DNA of 64,000 nt from Bacillota bacterium (GTDB lineage Bacteria > Bacillota > Clostridia > Lachnospirales > Lachnospiraceae). Positions 17,359 through 26,288 of this stretch are shown here, piece after piece; the first letter of the stretch is position 1, and each line of letters starts with the position of its first letter. The notes below the pieces were generated by a model, which was not told the origin of the DNA, ran no database searches, and saw nothing but the letters and a program-made list of their open reading frames with translations. The DNA lies in assembly GCA_023390555.1 (NCBI GenBank), contig JAEWCQ010000016.1:124001-188000 (forward strand). Direction: 5' to 3'. Both the position numbers and the translations under genes were made by a program.

Positions 17359-19662
17359 TTGATAGAATTTAATGTACCGACTTTGGTCGGAACGGAAATG
17401 AACTATGTAAAAGAAGCAATCGACAGTCATAAAATTTCCGGAGACGGAGCGTTTACGGAAAAGTGCAGCAGCTGGCTGGAGGAGCGTTTTACCAGTAAAA
17501 AGGCATTGCTCACCACGTCAGGATCTTCTGCGTTGGAAATGGCCGCCATGCTATGCCGGATTGAACCGGGAGATGAGGTTATTATGCCGTCCTATACGTT
17601 TACATCGACGGCGAATGCATTTGTATTGCGTGGTGCCAAAATTGTATTCGTGGATATCCGGCCGGACACGATGAATATCGATGAACGGCTGATCGAGGAT
17701 GCAATCACGGAGAGAACGAAAGCAATTGTTCCCGTGCACTATGCAGGTGTTGCCTGCGAAATGGATACCATTCTGCAGATTGCCCAAAAACATCATCTGA
17801 TCGTGGTGGAAGATGCGGCACAGGGTGTCATGGCATCCTACCGCGGGCGGGCATTGGGAACCCTTGGTGACATGGGATGTTACAGCTTTCATGAGACAAA
17901 GAATTACAGTATGGGCGAAGGCGGAGCAATTCTGCTTCAGCGACAGGACTGGATCGAAGATGCGGAGATTATCCGGGAAAAGGGAACAGACCGCAGTCGG
18001 TTTTTCCGTGGTCAGGTAGATAAATATACCTGGGTAAATTACGGTTCTTCCTATCTCCCAAGTGAGATAAATGCCGCATATCTGTGGGCAGAATTACTGG
18101 AAGCAGATAAAATCAATGAAAACAGACTTGCTACATGGAATCTTTATCATAGAGGATTGGAAGAATTAGAGAAGCGGGGAAGAATCAAACGTCCGCATAT
18201 ACCGCAGGAATGTACGCACAATGCACATATGTACTATATAAAAACGGCAGGTCTGAAAGAGCGTACCCAATTGTCTGCCTATCTGAAAGAACGCGGAATA
18301 CAAAGCGTATTTCACTATATTCCACTTCATACATCGGCTGCCGGCCGGCGTTTCGGCAGATTCCACGGGCAGGATGTCTATACGACATCGGAGAGTGAGC
18401 GCCTGTTGCGGCTTCCGCTTTACTACGATATGAGCACGGAGGATGCAGAATTCGTTGTAGCATCTGTCCTGGATTTTTACCGGGAACAGCCCGTGGTAAG
18501 AAAGAAGAAAATAGCAATTATCGGAGCGAACAGTTTTCAGAATCCGCTGATTTTAAAAGCCAGAGAGGAAGGCTATGAAACCCATGTATTTGCTTGGGAA
18601 TCCGGTGATATCGGAGAAAAGACAGCAGATCACTTTTATCCGATCAGCATAGTGGAACAGGATCAGATACTGGAAAAATGCAGACAGATCGGTGTGGATG
18701 GAATTACAAGTATAGCCTCCGATCTGGCAACAGTGGCTGTGAATTATGTGGCAGAAAAGATGCATCTTGCGGGAAACTCCATGGAATGTACCCGGAAGGC
18801 GACGAATAAATACCGAATGAGGCAGGCGTTTCTGGCAGCAGGCATTCCAACACCGAAGTTCGCGGTAATAGAAAAAGAAGCCGATATTGATCTGCTGGAG
18901 AATTTTTCATTTCCGCTGATCGTCAAACCGACCGATCGTTCCGGCAGCCGTGCAATTCATAAGGTCGAGCGGAGAGAAGAACTGATACCGGCAATCCGGG
19001 CTGCAATGGAGGTTTCTTTTGAGAAGAGAGCAATTGCAGAAGAATACATAGCAGGAGAGGAATTCAGCATGGAAGGAATCTCCTGGCATGGAAAGCATGA
19101 ATTCCTGACGATTACCAGAAAATCCACAACGGGTGCACCGGATTATATCGAAACCGGGCACATTGAACCGGCGGGTGTATCACAGGAGATGACTGGTCAG
19201 ATTCAGGATATGCTCACAAAGGCACTGGATGCACTCGGCGTAACGGACAGTGCAACCCATTCGGAATTTAAAATCACACCGGAGGGAAAGATACGTATTA
19301 TAGAAATCGGTGCCAGAATGGGCGGAGACTGCATCGGGTCTCATTTGGTTCAACTCTCTACGGGCTACGATTATCTGAAAATGGTGCTGGATGTGGCACT
19401 TGGGCACAAGCCGATGCTGGAGAAAGTACGCAGACCGCAGAATGCGCTGATCCGTTTTATCATGAAAGAAGAGAATGTGAAAGAATGGGAACGCCTGTGC
19501 GCGGAACATCCCGAACTGATCTGTGAGGTCAGTCCGATCGAACAGCCGGGCGGGCACAAAATCGAGGATAGTTCTACAAGATACGGTTACTATATACTGG
19601 CATGCGAAAAGAAGGATGATATCAGGTGGCTGCTACATGACTATGAACAATACGAAGTATAA
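17359..19662 (+). CDS. DegT-type sugar aminotransferase fused to ATP-grasp ligase
   Basis: 767 residues made of two enzymes. Residues about 1-375 are a DegT/DnrJ/EryC1 (WecE-like) pyridoxal-phosphate aminotransferase: TTSGSSALEMAAML, PSYTFTSTANAF, VVEDAAQGVMASY and the Schiff-base lysine in SFHETKNYSMGEGG. Residues about 385-767 are an ATP-grasp carboxylate-amine ligase (KKIAIIGANSFQNPLIL, then FPLIVKPTDRSGSRAIHKV and IRIIEIGARMGGDCIGSHLV). Making an amino-sugar and then amidating its new amine with a carboxylic acid in one polypeptide would explain the fusion; this is inference. The start is TTG 17359 with GAGGA upstream. Its 3' end overlaps the next gene by 26 bases. Confidence 0.88.
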   Translation: MIEFNVPTLVGTEMNYVKEAIDSHKISGDGAFTEKCSSWLEERFTSKKALLTTSGSSALEMAAMLCRIEPGDEVIMPSYTFTSTANAFVLRGAKIVFVDIRPDTMNIDERLIEDAITERTKAIVPVHYAGVACEMDTILQIAQKHHLIVVEDAAQGVMASYRGRALGTLGDMGCYSFHETKNYSMGEGGAILLQRQDWIEDAEIIREKGTDRSRFFRGQVDKYTWVNYGSSYLPSEINAAYLWAELLEADKINENRLATWNLYHRGLEELEKRGRIKRPHIPQECTHNAHMYYIKTAGLKERTQLSAYLKERGIQSVFHYIPLHTSAAGRRFGRFHGQDVYTTSESERLLRLPLYYDMSTEDAEFVVASVLDFYREQPVVRKKKIAIIGANSFQNPLILKAREEGYETHVFAWESGDIGEKTADHFYPISIVEQDQILEKCRQIGVDGITSIASDLATVAVNYVAEKMHLAGNSMECTRKATNKYRMRQAFLAAGIPTPKFAVIEKEADIDLLENFSFPLIVKPTDRSGSRAIHKVERREELIPAIRAAMEVSFEKRAIAEEYIAGEEFSMEGISWHGKHEFLTITRKSTTGAPDYIETGHIEPAGVSQEMTGQIQDMLTKALDALGVTDSATHSEFKITPEGKIRIIEIGARMGGDCIGSHLVQLSTGYDYLKMVLDVALGHKPMLEKVRRPQNALIRFIMKEENVKEWERLCAEHPELICEVSPIEQPGGHKIEDSSTRYGYYILACEKKDDIRWLLHDYEQYEV

Positions 19663-19999
19663 TCTCGTAAAAAGAATCGTAATCCTGCAAGTGATTATCG
19701 CAATTTACTGCTGTTCCACGGTTGTGGCAAAATTTGCCTCAGCGGAGGATTTTTTCAGTCTGCGCTTTTTCTTTCTCTATGGAATAGAAATAGCCATACT
19801 CGGTGTTTATGCGATTCTCTGGCAGCAGATCATCAAGCATTTTCCAATTACCGTTGCATATGCCAACCGGGCGGTTGGACTGCTCTGGTCTGTCGTATTT
19901 GCACTCGTGATTTTTCGGGAATCAGTTACCGTCAAAAATATAATAGGAGTGATCATTGTTATGGCAGGCACGATGATCGTAAACAGTGAAGATGAGTGA
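19637..19999 (+). CDS. Small SMR/EamA-like membrane protein, subunit 1 (ArnE-like)
   Basis: 120 residues with four hydrophobic segments, like a small multidrug-resistance-type (half EamA) protein. The C-terminal repeat pattern NRAVGLLWSVVFALVIFRESVTVKNIIGVIIVMAGTMIV is typical. In arn operons a pair of such proteins (ArnE, ArnF) flips undecaprenyl-phosphate-aminoarabinose. Here too a pair sits at the end of the operon, so a flippase for the lipid-linked sugar is likely. ATG 19637 has AGGTGG at 19624-19629 and lies inside the end of the previous gene. Confidence 0.7.
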   Translation: MTMNNTKYNLVKRIVILQVIIAIYCCSTVVAKFASAEDFFSLRFFFLYGIEIAILGVYAILWQQIIKHFPITVAYANRAVGLLWSVVFALVIFRESVTVKNIIGVIIVMAGTMIVNSEDE

Positions 20000-20327
20000 T
20001 TCGGTTTGGATTCTGGTATTATCTGTTTTTATTGCATCCTGTTCGCAGATAATCCTAAAGTCCAGTGCAGGACAGGAACATGAGAATATGCTCAAAGAGT
20101 ATCTGAATGTCCGCGTGGTCACGGGCTATGGAATGATGGTGTTATCCACGATTCTCACAATTATTGCATTTCGCGGTCTCGAGTATAAATATGGACCGGT
20201 TATAGAATCTCTTGGTTATGTTTTTGTCATGGTGCTGGGGAATCTATTTTTAAAAGAAAAAATCACAAAAAAGAAATTGGCGGGAAATGCACTGATTCTG
20301 CTTGGCATCTTTATTTTTAATCTATAG
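19992..20327 (+). CDS. Small SMR/EamA-like membrane protein, subunit 2 (ArnF-like)
   Basis: 111 residues, four hydrophobic segments, second of the pair. It shows SQIILKSSAG early and ESLGYVFVMVLGNLFLKEKITKKKLAGNALILLGIFIF at the end, the usual SMR/EamA closing pattern. It overlaps the stop of subunit 1 by 8 bases, which suggests equal synthesis and a heterodimer. A GTG at 19986 is an alternative start; neither has a clear ribosome site, so coupling is probable. The lipid-sugar flippase role is inferred from position. Confidence 0.68.
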   Translation: MSDSVWILVLSVFIASCSQIILKSSAGQEHENMLKEYLNVRVVTGYGMMVLSTILTIIAFRGLEYKYGPVIESLGYVFVMVLGNLFLKEKITKKKLAGNALILLGIFIFNL

Positions 20328-20332
20328 TCTGC

Positions 20333-20338
20333 TATAAT
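20333..20338 (+). promoter_or_regulatory. Extended -10 promoter for the TPR lipoprotein
   Basis: TGCTATAAT immediately after the flippase subunit stop is an extended -10 box, with no obvious -35. It would start transcription about 40 bases before the lipoprotein gene. Confidence 0.5.
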
Positions 20339-20388
20339 GGAGAGACTATTTGCTACATGCAGAAACAGGAAGGCATAGATAGAAAGAT

Positions 20389-21345
20389 ATGAAGAAAAAA
20401 ATAGTATTGATCATGCTGGCAGCCCTGCTTGGGCTGGCCGGCTGCGGAAATAAGGAAAGACAGGAGAATCAGGAGGCATACCGTCAGATTGGACTCAACT
20501 GCATGGCAGACGAAGATTATGCGGGTGCCATTGAAGCATTTGACAGTGCGCTTGGTCAGTCTCTTGCAACCATCGATGAGGAAGAACTGGATATCTGCTA
20601 TTATAAGGCGGAGGCACAGTACAAAGCCGGAAAAACGGATGATGCGATTGAAACCTATACCGATCTGCTGGCATACGACAAAAAGAATTCAGATGCGTAT
20701 TATCTGAGAGGAAGCCTGTATCTGGTACAGGGGGAGAAAAAACAAGCCCTCAAAGATTTTGCGTCTGCGGTAAAATATGATTCCGATAATTATGAACTGT
20801 ATGCGGAGATTTCACAGCAGCTTTCGGACAATGATGAGAAGGACAAGGCTTCCGATTATCTGAAACAGGCACTTGACATATCCGGAAAGAGTGCGGAGGA
20901 CTATACCTGGCGCGGACGTATCTATCTGATGACGGAAGACTATGATAAGGCAAAGGAACAGCTGGAAAAGGCGATAGACAAAGACAGTGAGGATGCACAG
21001 CTTTATATGGGGCAGCTTTATGAAGCCCAGGGCGATGACGACAAGGCGGAGGGGTGCTATGAAAGTTATGTAAAGAACAATGCCGATAATCCGGAAGTGC
21101 TTGAGAGTCTTGCACTGCTTGCGATGGACAAGGAGAATTATGACAAAGCGATTTCTTATCTGGAAATGGCGTTGAAGATAAAAGATCCCGAAAATGAACA
21201 GTCTTTGAAGCAGAACCTGATTCTGGCATACGAATATTCCGGTGACTTTGCATCGGCAAAAAAAGAGATGGAAAGTTATCTGAAAGATTATCCGAAAGAT
21301 GAAAAAGCACAGCGGGAATACGAATTTTTACAGACGCGTTCCTAA
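20389..21345 (+). CDS. TPR-repeat lipoprotein
   Basis: 318 residues. The signal peptide ends in a lipobox (LAGC, Cys19), so the protein is probably anchored outside the membrane. The rest is a run of tetratricopeptide repeats, roughly one per 34 residues (examples: YAGAIEAFDSAL, DAIETYTDLLAYDKKNSDAYY, YDKAKEQLEKAIDKDSEDAQ, YDKAISYLEMALKIKDPEN). TPR proteins scaffold other proteins; the partner here is unknown. It stands alone between the sugar-modification operon and the phosphatase. Confidence 0.88.
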   Translation: MKKKIVLIMLAALLGLAGCGNKERQENQEAYRQIGLNCMADEDYAGAIEAFDSALGQSLATIDEEELDICYYKAEAQYKAGKTDDAIETYTDLLAYDKKNSDAYYLRGSLYLVQGEKKQALKDFASAVKYDSDNYELYAEISQQLSDNDEKDKASDYLKQALDISGKSAEDYTWRGRIYLMTEDYDKAKEQLEKAIDKDSEDAQLYMGQLYEAQGDDDKAEGCYESYVKNNADNPEVLESLALLAMDKENYDKAISYLEMALKIKDPENEQSLKQNLILAYEYSGDFASAKKEMESYLKDYPKDEKAQREYEFLQTRS

Positions 21346-21393
21346 GAAGCAGTTTGTACAGATTTACCGGAGAACAGGATAGAAAAATACAAT

Positions 21394-22209
21394 ATGGGAA
21401 AAAATAAATATGAAATGATCGTACTGGATCTGGACGGTACATTGACCAATTCCAGAAAAGAAATTACACCGAAAACCAGAGAGGTGCTTATGCGGATACA
21501 AAGTGCGGGGAAGAAGGTCGTACTTGCATCGGGGCGCCCGACACCGGGTATCGTAAAGCTTGCGGATGAACTTCAGCTGGATCGCTTCGGCGGATATATC
21601 CTGGCATTTAACGGTGGAAGGATTATCCAGTACAGCACAGGTGAAGTAATCTATAACCGGACAGTTCCGATGGAACTTGTGCCGGATATCTATCGGGCAG
21701 CAGTCGGGGAACAGGTGGGAATTTTGACCTATACGGAAAGTGAGATCATTCTCGGAAACGGCGTCGATGAATACATCGAGCTCGAGTCAAAAATCAATGG
21801 GATACCGACGCGGGAAGTGGAAGATTTTGTGGGATTTGTAAACTATCCCGTGAATAAATTCCTGCTTACCGGAGAACCGGACAAGATTCTCCACACTCAG
21901 GGTGTCATGCGGGAAAAGTTCGGCTGGGAACTGAATATCTTCCGTTCTGAACCTTTTTTCCTTGAGATGATGCCGCAATCGATCGATAAGGCATTTTCAC
22001 TGGAAAGACTGCTGGAATATCTTGGCATGGACCGCACACAGATGATATGCTGCGGGGACGGCTTTAACGACAAGTCGATGATTGATTTTGCAGGGCTCGG
22101 TGTCGCCATGGCCAATGCGCAGCCTGAGGTGAAGGCCGTGGCCGATTATATCACGGCATCCAACGATGAAGATGGGATTGTACAGGTAGTAACAGAATTT
22201 ATGTTGTAA
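21394..22209 (+). CDS. Cof-type HAD phosphatase (YidA-like)
   Basis: 271 residues. HAD motif I is VLDLDGTLTNS near residue 8, motif II is VLASGRPTPG, and motif IV is CCGDGFNDKSMIDFAGLGVAMANA near residue 212. A cap domain of the Cof/type IIB kind lies between them. Such enzymes remove phosphate from sugar phosphates or flavin and other cofactor intermediates, with broad specificity. The gene lies directly before hflX; the substrate cannot be deduced from context. Confidence 0.9.
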   Translation: MGKNKYEMIVLDLDGTLTNSRKEITPKTREVLMRIQSAGKKVVLASGRPTPGIVKLADELQLDRFGGYILAFNGGRIIQYSTGEVIYNRTVPMELVPDIYRAAVGEQVGILTYTESEIILGNGVDEYIELESKINGIPTREVEDFVGFVNYPVNKFLLTGEPDKILHTQGVMREKFGWELNIFRSEPFFLEMMPQSIDKAFSLERLLEYLGMDRTQMICCGDGFNDKSMIDFAGLGVAMANAQPEVKAVADYITASNDEDGIVQVVTEFML

Positions 22210-22241
22210 GCATGGATATAGAAGAAAAAAGGATGTGACAG

Positions 22242-23507
22242 ATGGCAGAAGTATATGAAATAGAGGAGCTCACAGAAAATGTGATACTGGTTGGTGTCAG
22301 TGAACAGGATGGGGATGATACACTGGATTCTCTGAGCGAGCTGGAAGAACTCGTGAAAACTGCAGGTGCGAGAGCAGTCGGCACGATCATTCAGAACAGA
22401 CAGCTGATACATCCGGGAACCTATGTGGGAACCGGCAAGGTGGAAGAAATCCGTCAGATGCTGCTTGAACGGGATGCAACGGGAATTGTCTGTGATGACG
22501 AGCTTTCTCCGGCACAGCTGAAAAATCTCGAGGATCTGCTTCAGACGAAGGTAATGGACCGGACGCTGCTCATTCTGGATATATTTGCGGCAAGGGCTTC
22601 TACCAGTGAGGGAAAGATTCAGGTGGAACTGGCGCAGCTGAAATACCGCCTGACGCGTCTGACCGGGCTCGGCCGTTCCATGTCCAGGCTCGGAGGCGGG
22701 ATCGGAACAAGAGGTCCCGGTGAAAAAAAGCTTGAGGTGGATCGAAGACTGATTAATAATCGTATCGCCCAGCTCAACCGGGAGCTGAAGGAGGTCAGAA
22801 GGCATCGTGAGATTACACGCAGTCAGCGTAACCGGAACCGAATTCCGGTGGCTGCGATTGTCGGCTATACAAATGCCGGTAAATCAACACTTTTAAATCA
22901 TCTGACCGATGCAGGGGTACTTGAGGAAGATAAACTGTTTGCAACGCTGGACCCGACGACCCGTATGCTGGAACTGGCAGGGCATCAGCAGGTTCTTCTG
23001 ACCGATACCGTTGGATTCATCCGGAAGCTGCCGCATCATCTGATCGATGCATTCCGCAGTACACTGGAAGAAGCGAAATACGCCGATTTTATTATTCACG
23101 TTGTAGATGCCTCGAATCCACAGGCGGAAAAGCAGATGCACATTGTGTATGAGACATTACAGAATCTCGGTGTAACAGGGAAAAAAATTATTACACTTTT
23201 CAATAAACAGGATAAGACCGAATCCGGTAACCCGATGCGTGACGGAAGAGCCGATCATACACTCCGTATTTCGGCAAAAACAGGGCAGGGGCTTGAGCAG
23301 GTCAAAGAAGCGTTGGCCGAGATGTTAAGGGAGAGTAAAAATTATGTGGAAATGCTGATTTCCTATGAAAAGAGTGCTCTTTTGCAGCAGATTCATACGC
23401 AGGGTGAACTGGTGGAAGAGGAGTATCTGCCGGAGGGAACACTTGTAAAGGCATATCTTCCTTCCGAATTATACGGTAAAATCTGCAAAATGCAGAATAA
23501 TAACTGA
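22242..23507 (+). CDS. hflX: GTPase HflX
   Basis: 421 residues. The N-terminal HflX domain (about 1-200) contains GTGKVEEIRQM, FAARASTSEGKIQVELAQLKYRL and GGIGTRGPGEKKLEVDRR. The GTPase domain follows, with G1 GYTNAGKST near residue 208, DTVGFI (G3) and NKQD (G4). HflX binds the 50S subunit and splits or rescues stalled ribosomes under stress. The start at 22242 follows AAAAAGGATGTGA. It is probably transcribed with the phosphatase upstream, 32 bases away. Confidence 0.95.
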   Translation: MAEVYEIEELTENVILVGVSEQDGDDTLDSLSELEELVKTAGARAVGTIIQNRQLIHPGTYVGTGKVEEIRQMLLERDATGIVCDDELSPAQLKNLEDLLQTKVMDRTLLILDIFAARASTSEGKIQVELAQLKYRLTRLTGLGRSMSRLGGGIGTRGPGEKKLEVDRRLINNRIAQLNRELKEVRRHREITRSQRNRNRIPVAAIVGYTNAGKSTLLNHLTDAGVLEEDKLFATLDPTTRMLELAGHQQVLLTDTVGFIRKLPHHLIDAFRSTLEEAKYADFIIHVVDASNPQAEKQMHIVYETLQNLGVTGKKIITLFNKQDKTESGNPMRDGRADHTLRISAKTGQGLEQVKEALAEMLRESKNYVEMLISYEKSALLQQIHTQGELVEEEYLPEGTLVKAYLPSELYGKICKMQNNN

Positions 23508-23519
23508 AAACGGATGTAA

Positions 23520-23610
23520 TTGACAAAATACTATATCTATGTTGCACAAAACTTTGCAATACTAGATATAGTATTTTTGCGTTGACGCTCCGGGGCTTCT
23601 CTGTTACAAT
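23520..23610 (+). promoter_or_regulatory. nrdD promoter with paired NrdR boxes
   Basis: Two 16-base NrdR-type boxes are visible: ATACTATATCTATGTT at 23528-23543 and ATACTAGATATAGTAT at 23559-23574. The second closely matches the complement of the first. Their start points are 31 bases apart, about three helical turns, the usual NrdR geometry. Just downstream is a sigma-A promoter, TTGACG at 23582-23587 and TACAAT at 23605-23610, with 17 bases between. This points to NrdR (dATP/ATP-sensing) repression of nrdD. Confidence 0.75.
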
Positions 23611-23663
23611 GAATATAAAACGGAACAATAGTGTGAACGAGCAGGAAAGGACGGGGGAAATCG

Positions 23664-26057
23664 ATGTTTAAGGTAGTAAAGCGGGATGGAGAAATTGCAG
23701 ATTTTAATCTGAATAAGATAAAGGATGCGATTGCAAAAGCGTTTGATGCGACCAGTATGGAGTCCAATGATGATATTATCGGACTGCTGGCGCTGCGTGT
23801 GACGGCGGATTTTCAGGAAAAACTCAAAAACAGTCAGATTCATGTGGAAGATATTCAGGACAGTGTGGAAACGGTTTTGGAGCAGGCCGGGTATACAGAA
23901 GTGGCAAAAGCCTATATTCTGTATCGGAAACAGCGGGAAAAGATGCGCAATCTCAAATCCACGATTCTGGATTATAAAGAGGTCATTAACAGTTACGTGA
24001 AAGTAGAGGACTGGCGTGTAAAGGAGAATTCCACCGTCACCTATTCTGTTGGAGGACTGATTTTAAGTAATTCCGGTGCAGTCACAGCGAATTACTGGCT
24101 GTCCGAGATATATGACGAAGAGATCGCGGAGGCTCACCGCCATGCGGATCTCCATCTTCATGATCTTTCGATGCTGACCGGATATTGTGCGGGCTGGTCA
24201 CTGAAACAGCTGATTCAGGAGGGACTGGGCGGCATACCGGGAAAGATTACCTCGTCACCGGCGAAACATCTATCCGTACTCTGCAACCAGATGGTCAATT
24301 TTCTTGGTATCATGCAGAATGAATGGGCAGGAGCACAGGCATTTTCTTCCTTTGACACGTATCTTGCTCCGTTTGTAAAGACGGATCAACTGACTTATCC
24401 GGAAGTGAAAAAGTGCATTGAATCCTTTGTATACGGTGTGAATACACCAAGCCGCTGGGGAACGCAGGCGCCATTTTCCAACATCACACTGGACTGGACT
24501 GTTCCGAATGATCTGGCGGAACTTCCGGCCATCGTAGGCGGAAAGGAAATGGATTTCAAATACAGGGACTGTAAAGAAGAGATGGACATGGTAAACAAGG
24601 CTTTTCTTGAGACCATGATTGACGGAGACGCAAACGGACGCGGGTTTCAGTATCCGATTCCGACCTATTCCATTACGCGGGATTTTGACTGGTCAGATAC
24701 AGAGAATAATCGTCTCTTGTTTGAGATGACTGCAAAATACGGAACACCGTATTTTTCCAATTACATAAACAGTGATATGCAGCCAAGCGATGTACGTTCT
24801 ATGTGCTGCAGGCTTCGGCTGGATCTGCGGGAGCTTCGGAAAAAATCAGGAGGATACTTCGGTTCAGGAGAAAGTACGGGTTCAGTCGGTGTCGTAACTA
24901 TAAATATGCCGCGTATAGCATATCAGGCTGCCGATGAGGGGGATTTCTATAAACGGCTGGATAAGATGATGGATATAGCAGCCAGATCCTTAAAAATAAA
25001 GCGGGGCGTTATAACAAAGCTTTTGAATGAGGGACTTTACCCGTATACGAAACGCTATCTCGGAGGTTTTGACAATCACTTTTCCACAATCGGTCTGATT
25101 GGAATGAACGAAGTCGGTTTAAATGCAAACTGGCTGGGAAAAGACCTTACGCATGTGCAGACGCAGCAGTTTACAAAGGATGTGCTGAATCATATGCGGG
25201 AACGTCTGTCCGACTATCAGGAGCAGTATGGAGATTTATATAATCTGGAGGCAACTCCGGCAGAATCTACGACCTACCGTCTGGCTAAGCATGATAAAAA
25301 ACAGTTTCCGGATATTATCTGCGCCGGTTATGAGGGAGATACGCCGTACTATACGAACAGTTCCCATCTGCCGGTGGAATATACCTCGGACATCTTCGAT
25401 GCACTGGATATTCAGGATGAACTGCAGACATTATATACATCCGGTACGGTATTTCATGCATTTCTGGGAGAAAAGCTTCCGGACTGGCAGTCAGCTGCAA
25501 GTCTGATTCGCAAAATTGCTGAAAATTACAAGCTGCCGTACTACACGTTATCACCGACTTATTCCATCTGTAAGGAACACGGCTATATCGCAGGAGAGCA
25601 TTTTGAATGTCCGACCTGCGGAGCAAAGGCGGAGGTCTACAGCAGGATTACCGGATACTATCGCCCGGTTCAGAACTGGAATGACGGAAAGCTTCAGGAA
25701 TACAAAAACAGAACGTTATATGACGTCGAACATTCTGTTTTAAAAAACGTGTCCGCCAGTCTCGTGACGATTAAAGGGAATGACGTAAAAATTGAGCCAC
25801 AGCAGGGAATCAAATATCTGTTTACGACGAAGACCTGCCCGAACTGTGCAGTGGCAAAAGAGATGTTAAAACGCGCAAAAGAAGACTATGTCCTGATTGA
25901 TGCGGAAGAAAATGTGGAACTTGTGAAAAAATACGGTGTGATGCAGGCGCCGACGCTGGTTGTAGTCCAGAAAGGCGGTTCACAGAAATATGTCAACGCA
26001 TCTGATATCCAAAAATATGTCCATGAGAAACAATCCATGAGAGACAGTAAAATGTAG
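23664..26057 (+). CDS. nrdD: Anaerobic (class III) ribonucleoside-triphosphate reductase with C-terminal redoxin domain
   Basis: 797 residues. An ATP-cone regulatory domain occupies about 1-90 (VVKRDGEIADFNLNKIKDAI). The catalytic barrel includes NTPSRWGTQAPFSNITLDW and MCCRLRLDL. Near the C-terminus are a zinc-type cysteine set (YSICKEHGYI...FECPTCGAK) and the glycyl-radical motif RITGYYRPVQNW with Gly664. Unlike the standard enzyme, about 75 further residues follow with a thioredoxin/glutaredoxin-like CPNC motif (Cys725, Cys728) and APTLVVV, the cis-proline region. This fused domain could re-reduce the active site instead of formate. No activase gene (nrdG) lies next to it. Confidence 0.94.
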   Translation: MFKVVKRDGEIADFNLNKIKDAIAKAFDATSMESNDDIIGLLALRVTADFQEKLKNSQIHVEDIQDSVETVLEQAGYTEVAKAYILYRKQREKMRNLKSTILDYKEVINSYVKVEDWRVKENSTVTYSVGGLILSNSGAVTANYWLSEIYDEEIAEAHRHADLHLHDLSMLTGYCAGWSLKQLIQEGLGGIPGKITSSPAKHLSVLCNQMVNFLGIMQNEWAGAQAFSSFDTYLAPFVKTDQLTYPEVKKCIESFVYGVNTPSRWGTQAPFSNITLDWTVPNDLAELPAIVGGKEMDFKYRDCKEEMDMVNKAFLETMIDGDANGRGFQYPIPTYSITRDFDWSDTENNRLLFEMTAKYGTPYFSNYINSDMQPSDVRSMCCRLRLDLRELRKKSGGYFGSGESTGSVGVVTINMPRIAYQAADEGDFYKRLDKMMDIAARSLKIKRGVITKLLNEGLYPYTKRYLGGFDNHFSTIGLIGMNEVGLNANWLGKDLTHVQTQQFTKDVLNHMRERLSDYQEQYGDLYNLEATPAESTTYRLAKHDKKQFPDIICAGYEGDTPYYTNSSHLPVEYTSDIFDALDIQDELQTLYTSGTVFHAFLGEKLPDWQSAASLIRKIAENYKLPYYTLSPTYSICKEHGYIAGEHFECPTCGAKAEVYSRITGYYRPVQNWNDGKLQEYKNRTLYDVEHSVLKNVSASLVTIKGNDVKIEPQQGIKYLFTTKTCPNCAVAKEMLKRAKEDYVLIDAEENVELVKKYGVMQAPTLVVVQKGGSQKYVNASDIQKYVHEKQSMRDSKM

Positions 26058-26081
26058 GAAATCAAATACAGTTACACAAAG

Positions 26082-26111
26082 GGCAGAGCCGGCAAAGAGC
26101 TCTGCCTTTTT
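26082..26111 (+). terminator. Rho-independent terminator after nrdD
   Basis: An 8-base perfect stem, GGCAGAGC at 26082-26089 and GCTCTGCC at 26099-26106, extended by weaker pairs and followed by a T-run at 26107-26111. Confidence 0.88.
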
Positions 26112-26187
26112 CTGTATAAAAAGAATTTTTTCGGATACTCAGAAAACGCTGCATGAAAAAATGCGCAATCTTTGTTCCGTAAAGCGG

Positions 26188-26216
26188 TTGCTACGATACT
26201 TTCAGTATGATAATAT
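26188..26216 (+). promoter_or_regulatory. Probable pyrC operon promoter
   Basis: TTGCTA at 26188-26193 and TAATAT at 26211-26216 are 17 bases apart. The spacer holds the inverted repeat ATACT-TTC-AGTAT, a possible operator. I see no PyrR-type attenuator or long leader before pyrC. Confidence 0.45.
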
Positions 26217-26288
26217 AATTCTATATGTAAATTTTTCATGATCACTGGAACGGCAGATAATGCCGATCAGAAAAAGAGGAATATGGAA

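Noticed and set aside
26112..26288. PyrR attenuator before pyrC
   Set aside because: No competing hairpins with a T-run; the leader is too short after the predicted promoter.
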